Source: Bombella dulcis (GTDB lineage: Bacteria; Pseudomonadota; Alphaproteobacteria; Acetobacterales; Acetobacteraceae). From it: a stretch of DNA of 64,000 nt. Under the pieces are notes generated by a model. It had not been told where the DNA came from, searched no databases, and saw only the letters and a list, made by a program, of their open reading frames with translations. Made by a program: the position numbers and the translations under genes. The DNA is taken from assembly GCF_026385505.1 (NCBI RefSeq), contig NZ_JANIDV010000002.1:1-64000 (forward strand), in the 5' to 3' direction. Each line of letters starts with the position of its first letter. Within the stretch, counting starts at the first letter, position 1. Positions 26,576 to 35,723 of the stretch are shown here, one piece after another.

Positions 26576-27769
26576 TTATGGTTTGGAAGCGTTGTGCTGG
26601 TTCATGAAATTCTTGATGGAGCGTGTGGCCTGCCGGAGACGCTGGTTGTTCTCCACCAGACCGATACGGACAAATCCGTCCCCATGCTCACCAAAGCCCA
26701 GCCCTGGTGCCACGGCGACCTTGGCTTCCTTCAGCAGGAGCTTGGAGAAGCCGACGCTGCCCAGATGGGCGAACTGGGGTGGAATGGGTGCCCAGGCGAA
26801 CATGGAGCCTTCTGGTGTGGGCACGTCCCACCCGGCAGCATGGAGGCCACGGATGAGCACGTCACGCCGGTCCCTGTAGAGCAGGCGCATGTTCTCGACA
26901 TAATCCTGCGGGCCGTTCAGGGCGGCGGTGGCAGCGACCTGGACCGGGGTGAAAGCCCCATAGTCTAGATAGGACTTGATGCGTGTCAGGGCCTGGATGA
27001 GGCGGGGATTTCCGGCGGCAAAGCCGATACGCCAGCCCGCCATGGAGTAGGTCTTGGACATGGAGGTGAATTCCACCGCAATATCCTTTGCCCCCTCGAT
27101 GGAGAGGATGGAGGGTGGGGGTTCATCGCCGAAATAGAGTTCCGAATAGGCAAGGTCGGACAGGACCCAGATGTTTTCTTTCTGGGCGAATTTGACAATT
27201 TCCTTATAGAACTCCTTCGAGGCCAGATAGGCGGTCGGGTTGGAGGGGAAATTGATGATGAGGGCTGTCGGCTTGGGGACGGAATGACGGACGGCCCGGT
27301 ACAGGGCTTCCAGCATGGTATCATCCGGCGAGGCCGGGACGGAGCGGACGGAGGCTCCAGCAATGATGAAGCCGAACTGATGGATAGGGTAGGACGGGTT
27401 GGGCACCAGAATGGTGTCACCCGGGCTGGTGATGGCCGAGGCCAGATTGGCCAGCCCTTCCTTGGAGCCGAGCGTGGCGATGATTTCCGTTTCCGGGTCC
27501 AGCTTCACGCCGAAGCGGCGTTCATAATAGGCAGCTTGTGCCTTGCGGAGGCCAGGGATGCCTCGGCTGACGGAATAGCCATGCACACGGGGATTGCGCA
27601 GCGTTTCAGCCAGCTTGTCGATGACATGCTGGGGCGGGGGGCTGTCCGGGTTGCCCATGCCAAGGTCCACAATGTCTTCCCCGGCGGCCCGTGCGGCGGC
27701 CTTGGCTTTGTTGACTTCAGCAAAGACATAGGGCGGCAGGCGGCGAATCTTGTGGAACTCTTCAGTCAT
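26576..27769 (-). CDS. Class I/II aminotransferase (AlaC / LL-diaminopimelate type)
   Basis: A 397-residue PLP aminotransferase. NPSYPIHQ, the NFPSNPTA loop, a DLAYSELYF segment and the cofactor lysine in SMSKTYSMAGWRIGF are all present. Such proteins beside hom are annotated either as LL-diaminopimelate aminotransferase or as the glutamate-pyruvate transaminase AlaC; the sequence alone does not decide. The ATG at 27769 is preferred over an in-frame TTG three codons earlier. It heads the operon with hom, glpX and recJ, consistent with aspartate-family amino acid metabolism. Confidence 0.9.
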   Translation of the reverse strand: MTEEFHKIRRLPPYVFAEVNKAKAAARAAGEDIVDLGMGNPDSPPPQHVIDKLAETLRNPRVHGYSVSRGIPGLRKAQAAYYERRFGVKLDPETEIIATLGSKEGLANLASAITSPGDTILVPNPSYPIHQFGFIIAGASVRSVPASPDDTMLEALYRAVRHSVPKPTALIINFPSNPTAYLASKEFYKEIVKFAQKENIWVLSDLAYSELYFGDEPPPSILSIEGAKDIAVEFTSMSKTYSMAGWRIGFAAGNPRLIQALTRIKSYLDYGAFTPVQVAATAALNGPQDYVENMRLLYRDRRDVLIRGLHAAGWDVPTPEGSMFAWAPIPPQFAHLGSVGFSKLLLKEAKVAVAPGLGFGEHGDGFVRIGLVENNQRLRQATRSIKNFMNQHNASKP

Positions 27770-27990
27770 GACACTCAATCAATCAGCAGGACGGGAACCT
27801 CGACAGGCTCCCCGGAGAGGGGGTGTCCCGTTCATGCAGGTAATCTGCAGAAACGGGCACTCCATGTTTCATGAGGCAGGCAGGTCCGACAAGGGGCTTT
27901 CGCCATAAAAGGCAGAAAATTTACCCTTCTTTTTCATCTCATTCCCTGTCCGGCCCCTGAACGGACGGGCTGACAGGGCAGAGTCACTGT

Positions 27991-28965
27991 TCAGTGGGAG
28001 ACGGTTTTTCCGGGTTTGATGTTCAGCTCATAGGAAACACGCACGCCATCGCCGATGGCTTCTCCGGTCAGGCGCATGTCGTCCTGGGAGACGCCAAGGG
28101 CAGTCAGATGCTGGGCAACGGCTCTGGCCCGCAGCAGGGCCAGACCGATCTCATGCGTCTGTTCGTCAGGGGAGAGGCCACTCTGGGCATTCAGCGTCGT
28201 ACCAAATCCACGGATGAGCAGACGGTGATGGCGGCGTTGGGCCACGATCCGGCTGAATGTGTCGGTCTGGTCGCCATCCATATGGTCCGTATCCGGCTGG
28301 AAGCGGATCAGTGCTCCGTCCGGCGTGGCGGTGTCGAAATCCGGAATGACAGGCAGGATGCTGCGGGGAAGGCTGAAGCCGGGGAAGAGCAGGGGCCGGG
28401 GGGGCTTTCCGGGGTCTGGCAGATAGACGGGCAGGGCGTGGGAGACCGGCTGATAGATCAAGCCTGAATCACGGTCCGACGTGACGGATGGTCCGGCTGC
28501 ACGGCCGGGGCCGCTGGCTGGTCCGTTGGCAGCAGGACCGGCACTCTGGCTGGCCAGCGTCATGGAACCGCCATTCTGGGGCTGGGGTGGTGGAGGATTG
28601 ACCATCCCGATGGGCAGTGCCCCACCGGCAGCGGCAATGCGCTGCGAGTAGTTGCGGTCCTGCTCCAGCCGATTCGTGATGATGGCCCGGGCATCTTCGC
28701 TGGGGAATTCCGGCCTGGTGGTGGGGATGAGGGTGATTTTCGGTGCGGGCCGGTCATAACCGGGTGTCGGGGGGTGCAGCCGTTCGATCTCACCGCCCAT
28801 GATGTCGTGGGCGACATCCCGTGTCGTGTCGATGGCATCACGGTGCTGGCAGCCCGTGGTGAAGACGGGAAGGGCCAGCAGGCAGGTGGTACCAAGCCTC
28901 ATGAGGCGGGTGCGTCGTGCGGTGGAGGTGGAGCGGGGGGAACGGCTGGGAAGGCTGGGTGTCAT
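27991..28965 (-). CDS. Putative lipoprotein with C-terminal OmpA-like domain
   Basis: A 324-residue envelope protein. With the ATG at 28965 the N-terminus has a basic stretch, a hydrophobic run (LGTTCLLALPVFTTGC) and a lipobox-type cysteine near residue 39. The centre (about 60-210) is proline-rich and low in complexity. The last 110 residues (ALIRFQPDTDHMDGDQTDTF, then LALLRARAVAQHLTALGV and GDGVRVSYEL) fold like the peptidoglycan-binding OmpA domain, but the usual helix motif with NxxLSxxRA is altered. A longer open frame to 29202 exists but has no export signal. It is divergent from the ClpP-type gene. Likely role: outer-membrane to cell-wall attachment, with low certainty. Confidence 0.7.
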   Translation of the reverse strand: MTPSLPSRSPRSTSTARRTRLMRLGTTCLLALPVFTTGCQHRDAIDTTRDVAHDIMGGEIERLHPPTPGYDRPAPKITLIPTTRPEFPSEDARAIITNRLEQDRNYSQRIAAAGGALPIGMVNPPPPQPQNGGSMTLASQSAGPAANGPASGPGRAAGPSVTSDRDSGLIYQPVSHALPVYLPDPGKPPRPLLFPGFSLPRSILPVIPDFDTATPDGALIRFQPDTDHMDGDQTDTFSRIVAQRRHHRLLIRGFGTTLNAQSGLSPDEQTHEIGLALLRARAVAQHLTALGVSQDDMRLTGEAIGDGVRVSYELNIKPGKTVSH

Positions 28966-29192
28966 GGTCCGGCGTGCAACGGGGGCGGAAGGGGCAGGGC
29001 CAAAACAGGAAAGCCCTGGAATGGAAGGGTGAAATGGCAGAATATGTGTCTCTTCCCCCGGACGCAATTCCCCATGGGGAAAGAAAGGGAGAAAAAGGGT
29101 CCTGATTTTATCATGAAAAACGATGAAAAAGCTGCATGAAAGAGCGTTTTTATGGCTTGGCAGAGAGGGCAAGCAGGGGCAGGATACGCACC

Positions 29193-29903
29193 ATGATGAC
29201 ATATGATGAACGCCACACTCATAACACCGCCCGCATCAGGGCTTCTTCCCCTGCTGGAGGGGCTGTACGGCATGGTACGGCCGGAATGTATCCCGTCATG
29301 GAAGATGAGCCGGAAGAGGCTGCTGCCGATGACAGGAAGGCCGGTCCCGCTCCGGAGGTGGAGCGTCACCTTTTTGAACAGCGCAAGGTGCTGATCTTTG
29401 GTGGGGTGAATGACCGGATGGCCCGTGACATCACGGGGCGGCTGCTGGCTCTGGCCGGGGAATCGGACAGGCCGATTGATGTTTACGTCAATTCTCCCGG
29501 TGGCCATGTGGAAAGTGGCGATACCATCCATGACATGATCCGCTTTGTGGATTCCGTTGCGCCTGTCAACATGATCGGCACAGGCTGGGTGGCTTCTGCC
29601 GGTGCGCTGATTTTTGCGGCGGGTCGTCCGGAGCGGCGTCTGTGTCTTCCCAATACCCGGTTCCTGCTGCACCAGCCGATGGGCGGCGTGCGGGGACCGG
29701 CGACCGATATTGATATCGAGGCCCGCGAGATCATCAAGATGCGCGAACGCCTGAACAGGCTTTTTGCGCGGGAAACAGGACAGCCTTACGAGAAAGTGGC
29801 CCGGGATACGGACCGCAATTACTGGATGTCGGCGAAAGAAGCGGTGGCGTACGGGCTTGTGAACCGCATCGTTTCGTCGGCAGCCGATCTCGAACAGGGC
29901 TGA
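29193..29903 (+). CDS. ClpP-family serine protease
   Basis: A 236-residue member of the Clp proteolytic-subunit family. The active site is present: Ser in GWVASAGALIF, His in LLHQPMGG, and Asp in DTDRNYWMSA, in ClpP order. VNSPGGHVESGDTIHDM is the oligomer and substrate strand. The N-terminal 50 residues before HLFEQRKVLIFGGV are longer than in housekeeping ClpP and acidic. No ATPase (ClpX/ClpA) gene adjoins. It is probably the second ClpP paralogue found in many Alphaproteobacteria. The ATG at 29193 has an AGGA sequence upstream; an ATG at 29136 is possible. Confidence 0.85.
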   Translation: MMTYDERHTHNTARIRASSPAGGAVRHGTAGMYPVMEDEPEEAAADDRKAGPAPEVERHLFEQRKVLIFGGVNDRMARDITGRLLALAGESDRPIDVYVNSPGGHVESGDTIHDMIRFVDSVAPVNMIGTGWVASAGALIFAAGRPERRLCLPNTRFLLHQPMGGVRGPATDIDIEAREIIKMRERLNRLFARETGQPYEKVARDTDRNYWMSAKEAVAYGLVNRIVSSAADLEQG

Positions 29904-29928
29904 CCTAGTAAGGAAAAGGAGCCTTATC

Positions 29929-30948
29929 GTGAGCGATGCACGTAAAGCAGCCGGGAAAAGCTCTCTGGCAGATATTTATTCCCATCTGCCGGACAGTCCT
30001 TCAGAGAAAACTCTGGAGCAGGTGGATTATGATGCCCGTCACTGGAGCAGCCCCGTCAAGGGACCGCTGAAGCCGGGGACAACGGAGCACAAGAAGGCCA
30101 TGGCCGACATGTTCCGTGAGACCTTCAATCCTTACAAGCCGTCTGTCATTCCCTGGCCGAAGCTGGACCCGGAGACGCTGCATCGCATCACCTCCCTGCC
30201 GATCTGGGACATTGCCGTGCAGACCGAGGGCAAGGCCCGCCTGCGCATGGCGGCCTATGCCGACATGCTGGATGATCCGGACGTGAAGGACGCCATTGCC
30301 CGCAATGCGTGGGAAGAGAACCGCCATAAGGAAGTTCTGGCCCGCATGGTGGAGCATTACGGCATCCCGCTGGCCCCGGAGGACCCGTATATTGAGCCAC
30401 GGGACACGGAATGGGCCTATCTGGTCACGGGCTTCTCCGAGTGCTGGGACAGTTTCTTTGCCTTCGGGCTGTTCTCACTGGCCGAGAAGGCCGGTCTGTT
30501 CCCGATGGAACTGATTGAGACCTTTGAGCCGGTGATGCAGGAAGAATGCCGTCACATTCTGCTGTTTGCCAATTGGCTGGCCTATCATCGTGCCGTCATG
30601 CCGCTCTGGCGTCGTCCGTGGTTTGAGATGCGGGTGATCGGTGTCCTGTTCTTCCTGCTCTATGAGCGTCTGAGCCTTGTCCGCAGCTTTGATGACAATG
30701 GCGTGGAGCATACGCAGGACAATAACTTCACCGTGACTGGTGCGCAGAGCATGACGGACAAGCAGGTGGATTTTGTCGAGCTGATGGAGCTGTGCCTCAA
30801 GGAGAACGAGCGTCGCTTCGCTGGCTATGACCCCCGTCTCCTGCGTCCGCAGATGGCTCCGTTTGCAGCCCGCATGGCTCTGGGTGGTGTCAGGCTCTGG
30901 CGTCGCCTGCGTGGGCGCAAGGGTGCCGACGCACAGCAGGCTGCCTGA
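29929..30948 (+). CDS. Ferritin-like di-iron protein of unknown function
   Basis: A 339-residue protein starting at GTG behind a strong AAGGAAAAGGAG. Two E-x-x-R-H-like signatures, EENRH at 129-133 and EECRH at 205-209, plus Glu100 and Glu171, have the spacing of a four-helix di-iron site as in ferritin-like oxygenases and desaturases. A hydrophobic stretch around 230-245 (GVLFFLLYERL) suggests membrane contact. The C-terminus is arginine-rich. It follows the ClpP-type gene by 25 bases and ends at a strong terminator, so the two form an operon. The substrate is unknown; a quinone- or lipid-modifying oxygenase is possible. Confidence 0.75.
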   Translation: MSDARKAAGKSSLADIYSHLPDSPSEKTLEQVDYDARHWSSPVKGPLKPGTTEHKKAMADMFRETFNPYKPSVIPWPKLDPETLHRITSLPIWDIAVQTEGKARLRMAAYADMLDDPDVKDAIARNAWEENRHKEVLARMVEHYGIPLAPEDPYIEPRDTEWAYLVTGFSECWDSFFAFGLFSLAEKAGLFPMELIETFEPVMQEECRHILLFANWLAYHRAVMPLWRRPWFEMRVIGVLFFLLYERLSLVRSFDDNGVEHTQDNNFTVTGAQSMTDKQVDFVELMELCLKENERRFAGYDPRLLRPQMAPFAARMALGGVRLWRRLRGRKGADAQQAA

Positions 30949-30978
30949 ATGTCCCCAGCCTCTGGCGGCTGGACAGGA

Positions 30979-31015
30979 AAAAACCCCGCTCCGTGTAGTA
31001 CGGAGCGGGGTTTTT
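30979..31015. terminator. Bidirectional rho-independent terminator
   Basis: Perfect 16-base arms 30979-30994 and 31000-31015 with five terminal A/T pairs and a five-base loop. Serves the ferritin-like gene and the convergent recA. Confidence 0.95.
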
Positions 31016-31058
31016 CATGGTCACCGTCCCCGTAGGAGGGACGGTGATTCCGGGGCTA

Positions 31059-32174
31059 TCAGCTTTTGCGCTTGCCAGTCCCGGTGCTGTTGCTGCTGTT
31101 CAGGGGCAGTTCATCGGCTGTCTCATCAGGGCTGGCATCATCATCGGCTGATTCACCGACCATCATGTCCTCGGCAATGATCCCGGCACCCTGACGCACC
31201 TTCTTTTCGATCTCATCGGCCATTTCCGGGTGTTCACGCAGATACTGTTTGGCGTTCTCACGGCCCTGCCCGATGCGGGTGCTGTCGTAGGAGAACCATG
31301 CGCCGGATTTCTCCACCACATTGGCCTTCACGCCGAGGTCCAGCAGCTCGCCCATCTTGCTGACGCCTTCGCCATACATGATGTCGAACTCGACCTGTCG
31401 GAAGGGCGGAGCCATCTTGTTCTTGACGACCTTCACCCGGGTCTGGTTGCCCACGACCTCGTCCTTGTCCTTCACGGAGCCGATGCGGCGGATGTCCAGA
31501 CGGATGGAGGCGTAGAATTTCAGGGCATTGCCACCCGTCGTGGTTTCCGGATTGCCGAACATCACGCCGATTTTCATGCGGATCTGGTTCAGGAAGATGA
31601 TGGTTGTGTTGGAGCGGGACACGGAACCGGTCAGCTTCCGCAGGGCCTGGCTCATCAGGCGGGCATGGAGGCCGACATGGCTGTCGCCCATGTCGCCTTC
31701 CAGCTCGGCCTTGGGAACGAGGGCCGCCACGGAATCCACGACCAGAATGTCGATGGCTCCGGAGCGGACGAGCGTGTCGGCGATTTCCAGAGCCTGCTCA
31801 CCGGCATCCGGCTGGCTGAGCAGCAGGTTGTCGATGTCCACACCCAGCTTGCGGGCATAGATGGGGTCCAGCGCATGTTCAGCATCGATGAAGGCTGCCG
31901 TGCCGCCCTTTTTCTGGGCTTCCGCCACGGCGTGGAGGGCCAGAGTGGTCTTGCCGGAACTTTCCGGCCCGTAAATCTCGATGATGCGGCCCCGGGGCAG
32001 GCCACCAATGCCCAGCCCGATATCCAGCCCCAGAGAGCCGGTGGAAATGACGTCCACCTGCTCTTTGGGACGTTGGCCCAGACGCATGATGGACCCCTTG
32101 CCGAAGGAGCGTTCAATCTGGCTGAGTGCGCCTTCCAGAGCTTTGCTTTTTTCTGCGTTCTTGTCTGCGGACAT
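31059..32174 (-). CDS. recA: Recombinase RecA
   Basis: Strand-exchange ATPase for homologous recombination and SOS induction. Walker A is [10 protein letters not shown], Walker B lies in [20 protein letters not shown], and loop 2 includes [20 protein letters not shown]. The ATG at 32174 gives the usual [14 protein letters not shown] start with GAGG upstream; 371 residues. The C-terminal tail is acidic, as in other RecA proteins. No convincing LexA site was seen upstream: the nearest sequence, GTCC-N6-GTTC around 32255-32268, deviates in spacing. Confidence 0.98.
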   Translation of the reverse strand: MSADKNAEKSKALEGALSQIERSFGKGSIMRLGQRPKEQVDVISTGSLGLDIGLGIGGLPRGRIIEIYGPESSGKTTLALHAVAEAQKKGGTAAFIDAEHALDPIYARKLGVDIDNLLLSQPDAGEQALEIADTLVRSGAIDILVVDSVAALVPKAELEGDMGDSHVGLHARLMSQALRKLTGSVSRSNTTIIFLNQIRMKIGVMFGNPETTTGGNALKFYASIRLDIRRIGSVKDKDEVVGNQTRVKVVKNKMAPPFRQVEFDIMYGEGVSKMGELLDLGVKANVVEKSGAWFSYDSTRIGQGRENAKQYLREHPEMADEIEKKVRQGAGIIAEDMMVGESADDDASPDETADELPLNSSNSTGTGKRKS

Positions 32175-32300
32175 GGAGACCTCGTGACTGTCATGCCCCG
32201 GATGTCGGGGCAGGGGAAAATGGGACAGACATGGCGTCTGCCCCATCGGGTGGCGATCAGAACGGCACCGGACAGGGCTTCAGCCTGTCTGATGCAGGTG

Positions 32301-33734
32301 TCATTTTGATGATCTGCGGGCGACGGTCCGGGCACTCAGGCCTGACCCGTTGGGTGCGGCCCGTCCCGTGCACTGGTTATCAGAGCATATGATGCTGTTG
32401 AGCTGTCCTGTCCCCGTGGAGGCCGTGACAGGCTGCCCCTGTGTGAGCTGTTTCAGCGTGTCGGCGACAATCTGGGCGGCATCATTCTGCCCGGAAGCGG
32501 AGAGGATGGCCTGCATCCTGCTGCGGGGGGCATCCAGGAAGGCGGCACTGAGAAGCGGACCGGGGTAATAGCGGGGTGCGCCTGCCAGGATGACGCCCGT
32601 GCTGCCTGCCAGACGGCCCGTTCCGAACAGGTTGTTCTCTGTCAGGGCGCAGGCGACGCTCAGCCCATGCCCATCCCTCACGACGAAGGAGGTGGACGCA
32701 GGCAGCGGCGGCAGGCCGCTGGCGTCACTCCTGCCGGAGGCCATGAAAATCTGCCCTTCCTGAAGGGTCTTCTGGCCGGTGTGACGCCATGCACTGATGA
32801 CATTTTCAGCCCGCAGCCCCTGACGGAAGGCAACGGCACTGCCCAGCCCGCCATCAGCCGGCGGGGCAAGGAAGCTGAGGCGGTACGGACCGCTTGTGAA
32901 ATGCAGGGCCGAGGTTTCACCCGGCAGGGAGCGGCGCAGGTCATCCCGTGTCAGGGAGGCTCCGGCCTGGTTGGCCTGTGTCACGAACACGTCGGAGAGG
33001 GCACCCGTATAGAGGTCACCCACGCCAACCAGCTTCAGGCGGGAGAGGAAGGAGGTCAGGCGGGGCTGGGTCAGCTGGTCACCTTCGGTCATGCCCACGC
33101 CCGTGCCATTCTTGCTGAAGAGGGATTTCATTCCTTCATTGGAGAAGAGCGGCCCCTGGACGGCGGCAATATCCGCCGCAAGCTGGTGGCTGACGGTGAT
33201 CCCCTGCTGCCCGAGGATAATGGCCGGATCAATCGTGTCGCCCAGCTGGACGGAGCCGTAACGGAGATTGAGCACGAACATGCCGCGGGCTGTCATGGGG
33301 ACGGCAGCAGGCCGGTCTCCACCGGCACCCGTGCCATCAACAGGCAGGAAGGAGATGCTTTCGGCAGGCTGGCCGGGGCGGGAGATCAGACAGGCCCCGC
33401 CGCCGCCCAGTGATGCACGGGAAGGCAGCGTGACGGAGAGGGCAAAGGCGGTAGCCGTGGCGGCATCAGCCGCATTGCCACCACGGGCGAGGACGTCACG
33501 GCCGATCAGGGCGGCCTGTGGTTCGTCCGCCACCACGATGCCCGTATTGTTCCTTGCGGCTGGTGTTGTCGGTCCGAACAGATGATGCTTGAGGCTTCTG
33601 CCACCGGAACAGGCCACCAGGCTGGTACCCAGAAGGCTCAGGGATGCCAGCAGGCCAAGCCTGCGTGCCCACCGGGGGGCGGGTCTGTCAGACAGGCAGG
33701 GATGATGAGGGGTCTGGCTGTCATGCTTTACCAC
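32301..33734 (-). CDS. Gamma-glutamyltransferase-like lipoprotein, altered active site
   Basis: A 477-residue protein starting at GTG (GGAG eleven bases upstream). A lipoprotein signal ends in LVAC at residue 42. The rest follows the gamma-glutamyltransferase fold: RGGNAADAATATAFALSV, SLGGGGACLI, an ILGQQGITVS segment and ADGGLGSAVAF. At the autocleavage point the family TTHxS reads STSFV (347-351): the nucleophilic Thr is Ser and the following His is lost. It is also about 100 residues shorter than typical enzymes. It may still cleave itself via Ser, or be a non-catalytic binding protein. Standard members hydrolyse or transfer glutathione gamma-glutamyl groups in the periplasm. Confidence 0.8.
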   Translation of the reverse strand: MVKHDSQTPHHPCLSDRPAPRWARRLGLLASLSLLGTSLVACSGGRSLKHHLFGPTTPAARNNTGIVVADEPQAALIGRDVLARGGNAADAATATAFALSVTLPSRASLGGGGACLISRPGQPAESISFLPVDGTGAGGDRPAAVPMTARGMFVLNLRYGSVQLGDTIDPAIILGQQGITVSHQLAADIAAVQGPLFSNEGMKSLFSKNGTGVGMTEGDQLTQPRLTSFLSRLKLVGVGDLYTGALSDVFVTQANQAGASLTRDDLRRSLPGETSALHFTSGPYRLSFLAPPADGGLGSAVAFRQGLRAENVISAWRHTGQKTLQEGQIFMASGRSDASGLPPLPASTSFVVRDGHGLSVACALTENNLFGTGRLAGSTGVILAGAPRYYPGPLLSAAFLDAPRSRMQAILSASGQNDAAQIVADTLKQLTQGQPVTASTGTGQLNSIICSDNQCTGRAAPNGSGLSARTVARRSSK

Positions 33735-34068
33735 GGTGGCAGCTCTCCAGTGTTTCAGGTCACAACAAGGCTATATGATAGGGGGCGGGACGCCGCAGAT
33801 ATGCCCCATGCTCAGGATCATAGCGTTAAACCGCCGGGGATGGGAGGGCAAGTCTGCATCTGGTGGTTTTAACCGCTCCTTCATGCTTCATCTGTAAGGC
33901 TGGGGACAGGCTGCCAGTGTTCCCTCCGGGATGACGGGGCTTCAAAAAAGGGCCGGTTTGCTGTTTAACGGGGCAGGTCACTGGAGCTTTCCTTCCTGCA
34001 TGAGCCGTGTAGAGTGTAAAGCTTCCGGGGTCTTCAACTGCATCATCAATTCCATGGAGGGCACGGCC
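33735..34068. other. Divergent promoter region
   Basis: The 334 bases separate the transferase-like lipoprotein (minus) from the DsbA-like gene (plus). I see no RNA gene, repeat or convincing small frame; an open frame running in from 33931 lacks its own start signals before the DsbA-type ATG. A TATGAT-like -10 sequence faces the minus gene near 33817, without a clear partner. Confidence 0.4.
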
Positions 34069-34836
34069 ATGAAGAAGCGTGTAAACTCATTGTCTCTGGC
34101 ACTGCTGGCCGGTCTTTCCGCAGTGGGGCTGCTGTCCTCCGGTCCGGCTCATGCGGCGGATGAGGCGGTTTTCAATGCAAAGCAGCGGGCAGCGATCGTT
34201 CAGATCGTCCGGGATGCGCTGAAGACTGATCCGAGCATCCTGTCCGATGCCATCCAGTCCATCCGCCAGCAGGCAAGTTCCCAGCAGGAGGCTCATGTGA
34301 AGGCCGCCGTGCGGGCCAACTGGCAGGCTCTTTCCACGGCACCGTCCTATGCGGTGCGGGGCAATCCGCAGGGGCAGGTCACGGTCGTGGAGTTTCTGGA
34401 CCCGCGCTGCACCTACTGCCGCCATATGGCCCCGGTGGTGGATCAGTTCCTTGCCCGCCATCCGGATGTCCGGCTGGTGGAGAAGGTCATTCCCGTTCTG
34501 GGGGATGCCAGCCTGCTGGACGCCCAGGCCATCTATGCGGCGGCGTTTCAGGGCCAGTATGACGCCATGCGCCGCCGTCTGATGGATGAAACGGCCAAGC
34601 CCGGCATGGAGCATCTCCGTGACGTGGCGAAGAGCCTGAAGCTGGATGTGGCCCGGTTCGAGAAGGACATGAAGGGACCGGCCGTCATGGCCCTTCTGAC
34701 AGCCAATCTTGGTCAGGCCCAGAGTGTGGGCGTGCAGGGGACGCCGACCTTCCTGTTCGGTCAGGCTGCCGTGGCTCCGGGTGCGCTGGGCATGGAGCAG
34801 ATGGAGCAGTTTCTTGAGGCAGCCCGGAAAGGCTGA
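34069..34836 (+). CDS. Periplasmic DsbA/DsbG-family thiol oxidoreductase
   Basis: A 255-residue exported protein. Residues 1-29 are a signal peptide (MKKRVNSLSL... ending AHA). Residues 30-90 form a helical dimerisation-like region. A thioredoxin fold has the active site Cys114-Thr-Tyr-Cys117 in VVEFLDPRCTYC, and the cis-proline loop GVQGTPTFLFG follows near 220. It resembles the DsbA-like proteins of Alphaproteobacteria (Com1 group) that oxidise or isomerise periplasmic disulfides. The ATG at 34069 has GGAGGG upstream. It lies 26 bases before folP, with which it may be co-transcribed, though functions are unrelated. Confidence 0.9.
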   Translation: MKKRVNSLSLALLAGLSAVGLLSSGPAHAADEAVFNAKQRAAIVQIVRDALKTDPSILSDAIQSIRQQASSQQEAHVKAAVRANWQALSTAPSYAVRGNPQGQVTVVEFLDPRCTYCRHMAPVVDQFLARHPDVRLVEKVIPVLGDASLLDAQAIYAAAFQGQYDAMRRRLMDETAKPGMEHLRDVAKSLKLDVARFEKDMKGPAVMALLTANLGQAQSVGVQGTPTFLFGQAAVAPGALGMEQMEQFLEAARKG

Positions 34837-34862
34837 CCCTCGCCTGCGGGTGGAGGATTGAG

Positions 34863-35723
34863 ATGATGACCCTTGCGGAGCAGCTGGCCGTCTGGCAGGC
34901 CATGCGTCCTTCTCCCTCATGGAGACGCCCCCTGCTGATGGGGATTGTCAATGTCACGCCGGATTCCTTCTCGGATGGCGGGCAGTTCTTCACCCCGGAG
35001 GCCGCCCTGAAACAGGCCCGTACGCTCCTGCTGGAGGGGGCGGACCTGCTGGATGTTGGTGCGGAATCAACGAGGCCGGGTTTTACCCCCGTGGAAGCGG
35101 ATGAGGAGTGGCGGCGTCTGGAGCCGGTTCTGACCCCGCTGGCCAGAGAAGGGGCTGTCCTGTCCGTGGATACGACAAAGGCTTCCGTGGCCCGGAGGGC
35201 ACTGGTGGCCGGGGTGCAGATGGTCAATGACGTATGGGGGTTGCAGGCCGATCCCGACATGGCTTCCGTCGTGGCATCTGCCGGTGCCATCGTGGCCGTG
35301 ATGCATAACCGGGAAGTGGTCGATGTCAGCATCGACCTCTGGGATGACTGGCGGCGGTTTTTTGACCGGTCCCTGAAGCTGGCCGACCGGGCTGGCATCG
35401 CCCGGGGGGCCATCCTGCTGGACCCCGGCATCGGGTTTGGCAAGACGGTGATGCAGAATCTCTGGGCCGTGCAGAACATGCGCCGTCTGGAGGCCTATTA
35501 CGACCGGCCCGTCCTGCTCGGTGCGTCCCGGAAATCCATGTTCGGCAGATTGCTGGGGCGGGAGGTGCATGACCGCCTGCCGGCGACACTGGCGGTCAAT
35601 CTTTATGGGGCAACACAGGGGGCCTGCATGGTGCGGGTGCATGACGTGCAGGCACACAGGGACATGATGGACATGACGGCCCTGCTGGCCGTGAACGGGA
35701 TGGTGAAGGGAGAAACGGAGTGA
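34863..35723 (+). CDS. folP: Dihydropteroate synthase
   Basis: Joins p-aminobenzoate to hydroxymethyl-dihydropterin pyrophosphate; target of sulfonamides. The signature MGIVNVTPDSFSDGG lies at about residues 26-40 and LLDVGAESTRPG at 60-72. VLSVDTTKASVA, ILLDPGIGFGKT and LLGASRKSMFGRLLG are all present. 286 residues is normal. The stop overlaps the GTG start of the next gene, giving a folP-folBK-folE operon. Confidence 0.96.
   Translation: MMTLAEQLAVWQAMRPSPSWRRPLLMGIVNVTPDSFSDGGQFFTPEAALKQARTLLLEGADLLDVGAESTRPGFTPVEADEEWRRLEPVLTPLAREGAVLSVDTTKASVARRALVAGVQMVNDVWGLQADPDMASVVASAGAIVAVMHNREVVDVSIDLWDDWRRFFDRSLKLADRAGIARGAILLDPGIGFGKTVMQNLWAVQNMRRLEAYYDRPVLLGASRKSMFGRLLGREVHDRLPATLAVNLYGATQGACMVRVHDVQAHRDMMDMTALLAVNGMVKGETE

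Noticed and set aside
32175-32300. LexA (SOS) box upstream of recA
   Set aside because: The nearest sequence, GTCC-N6-GTTC, has wrong spacing and one wrong half-site for the alphaproteobacterial GTTC-N7-GTTC pattern.
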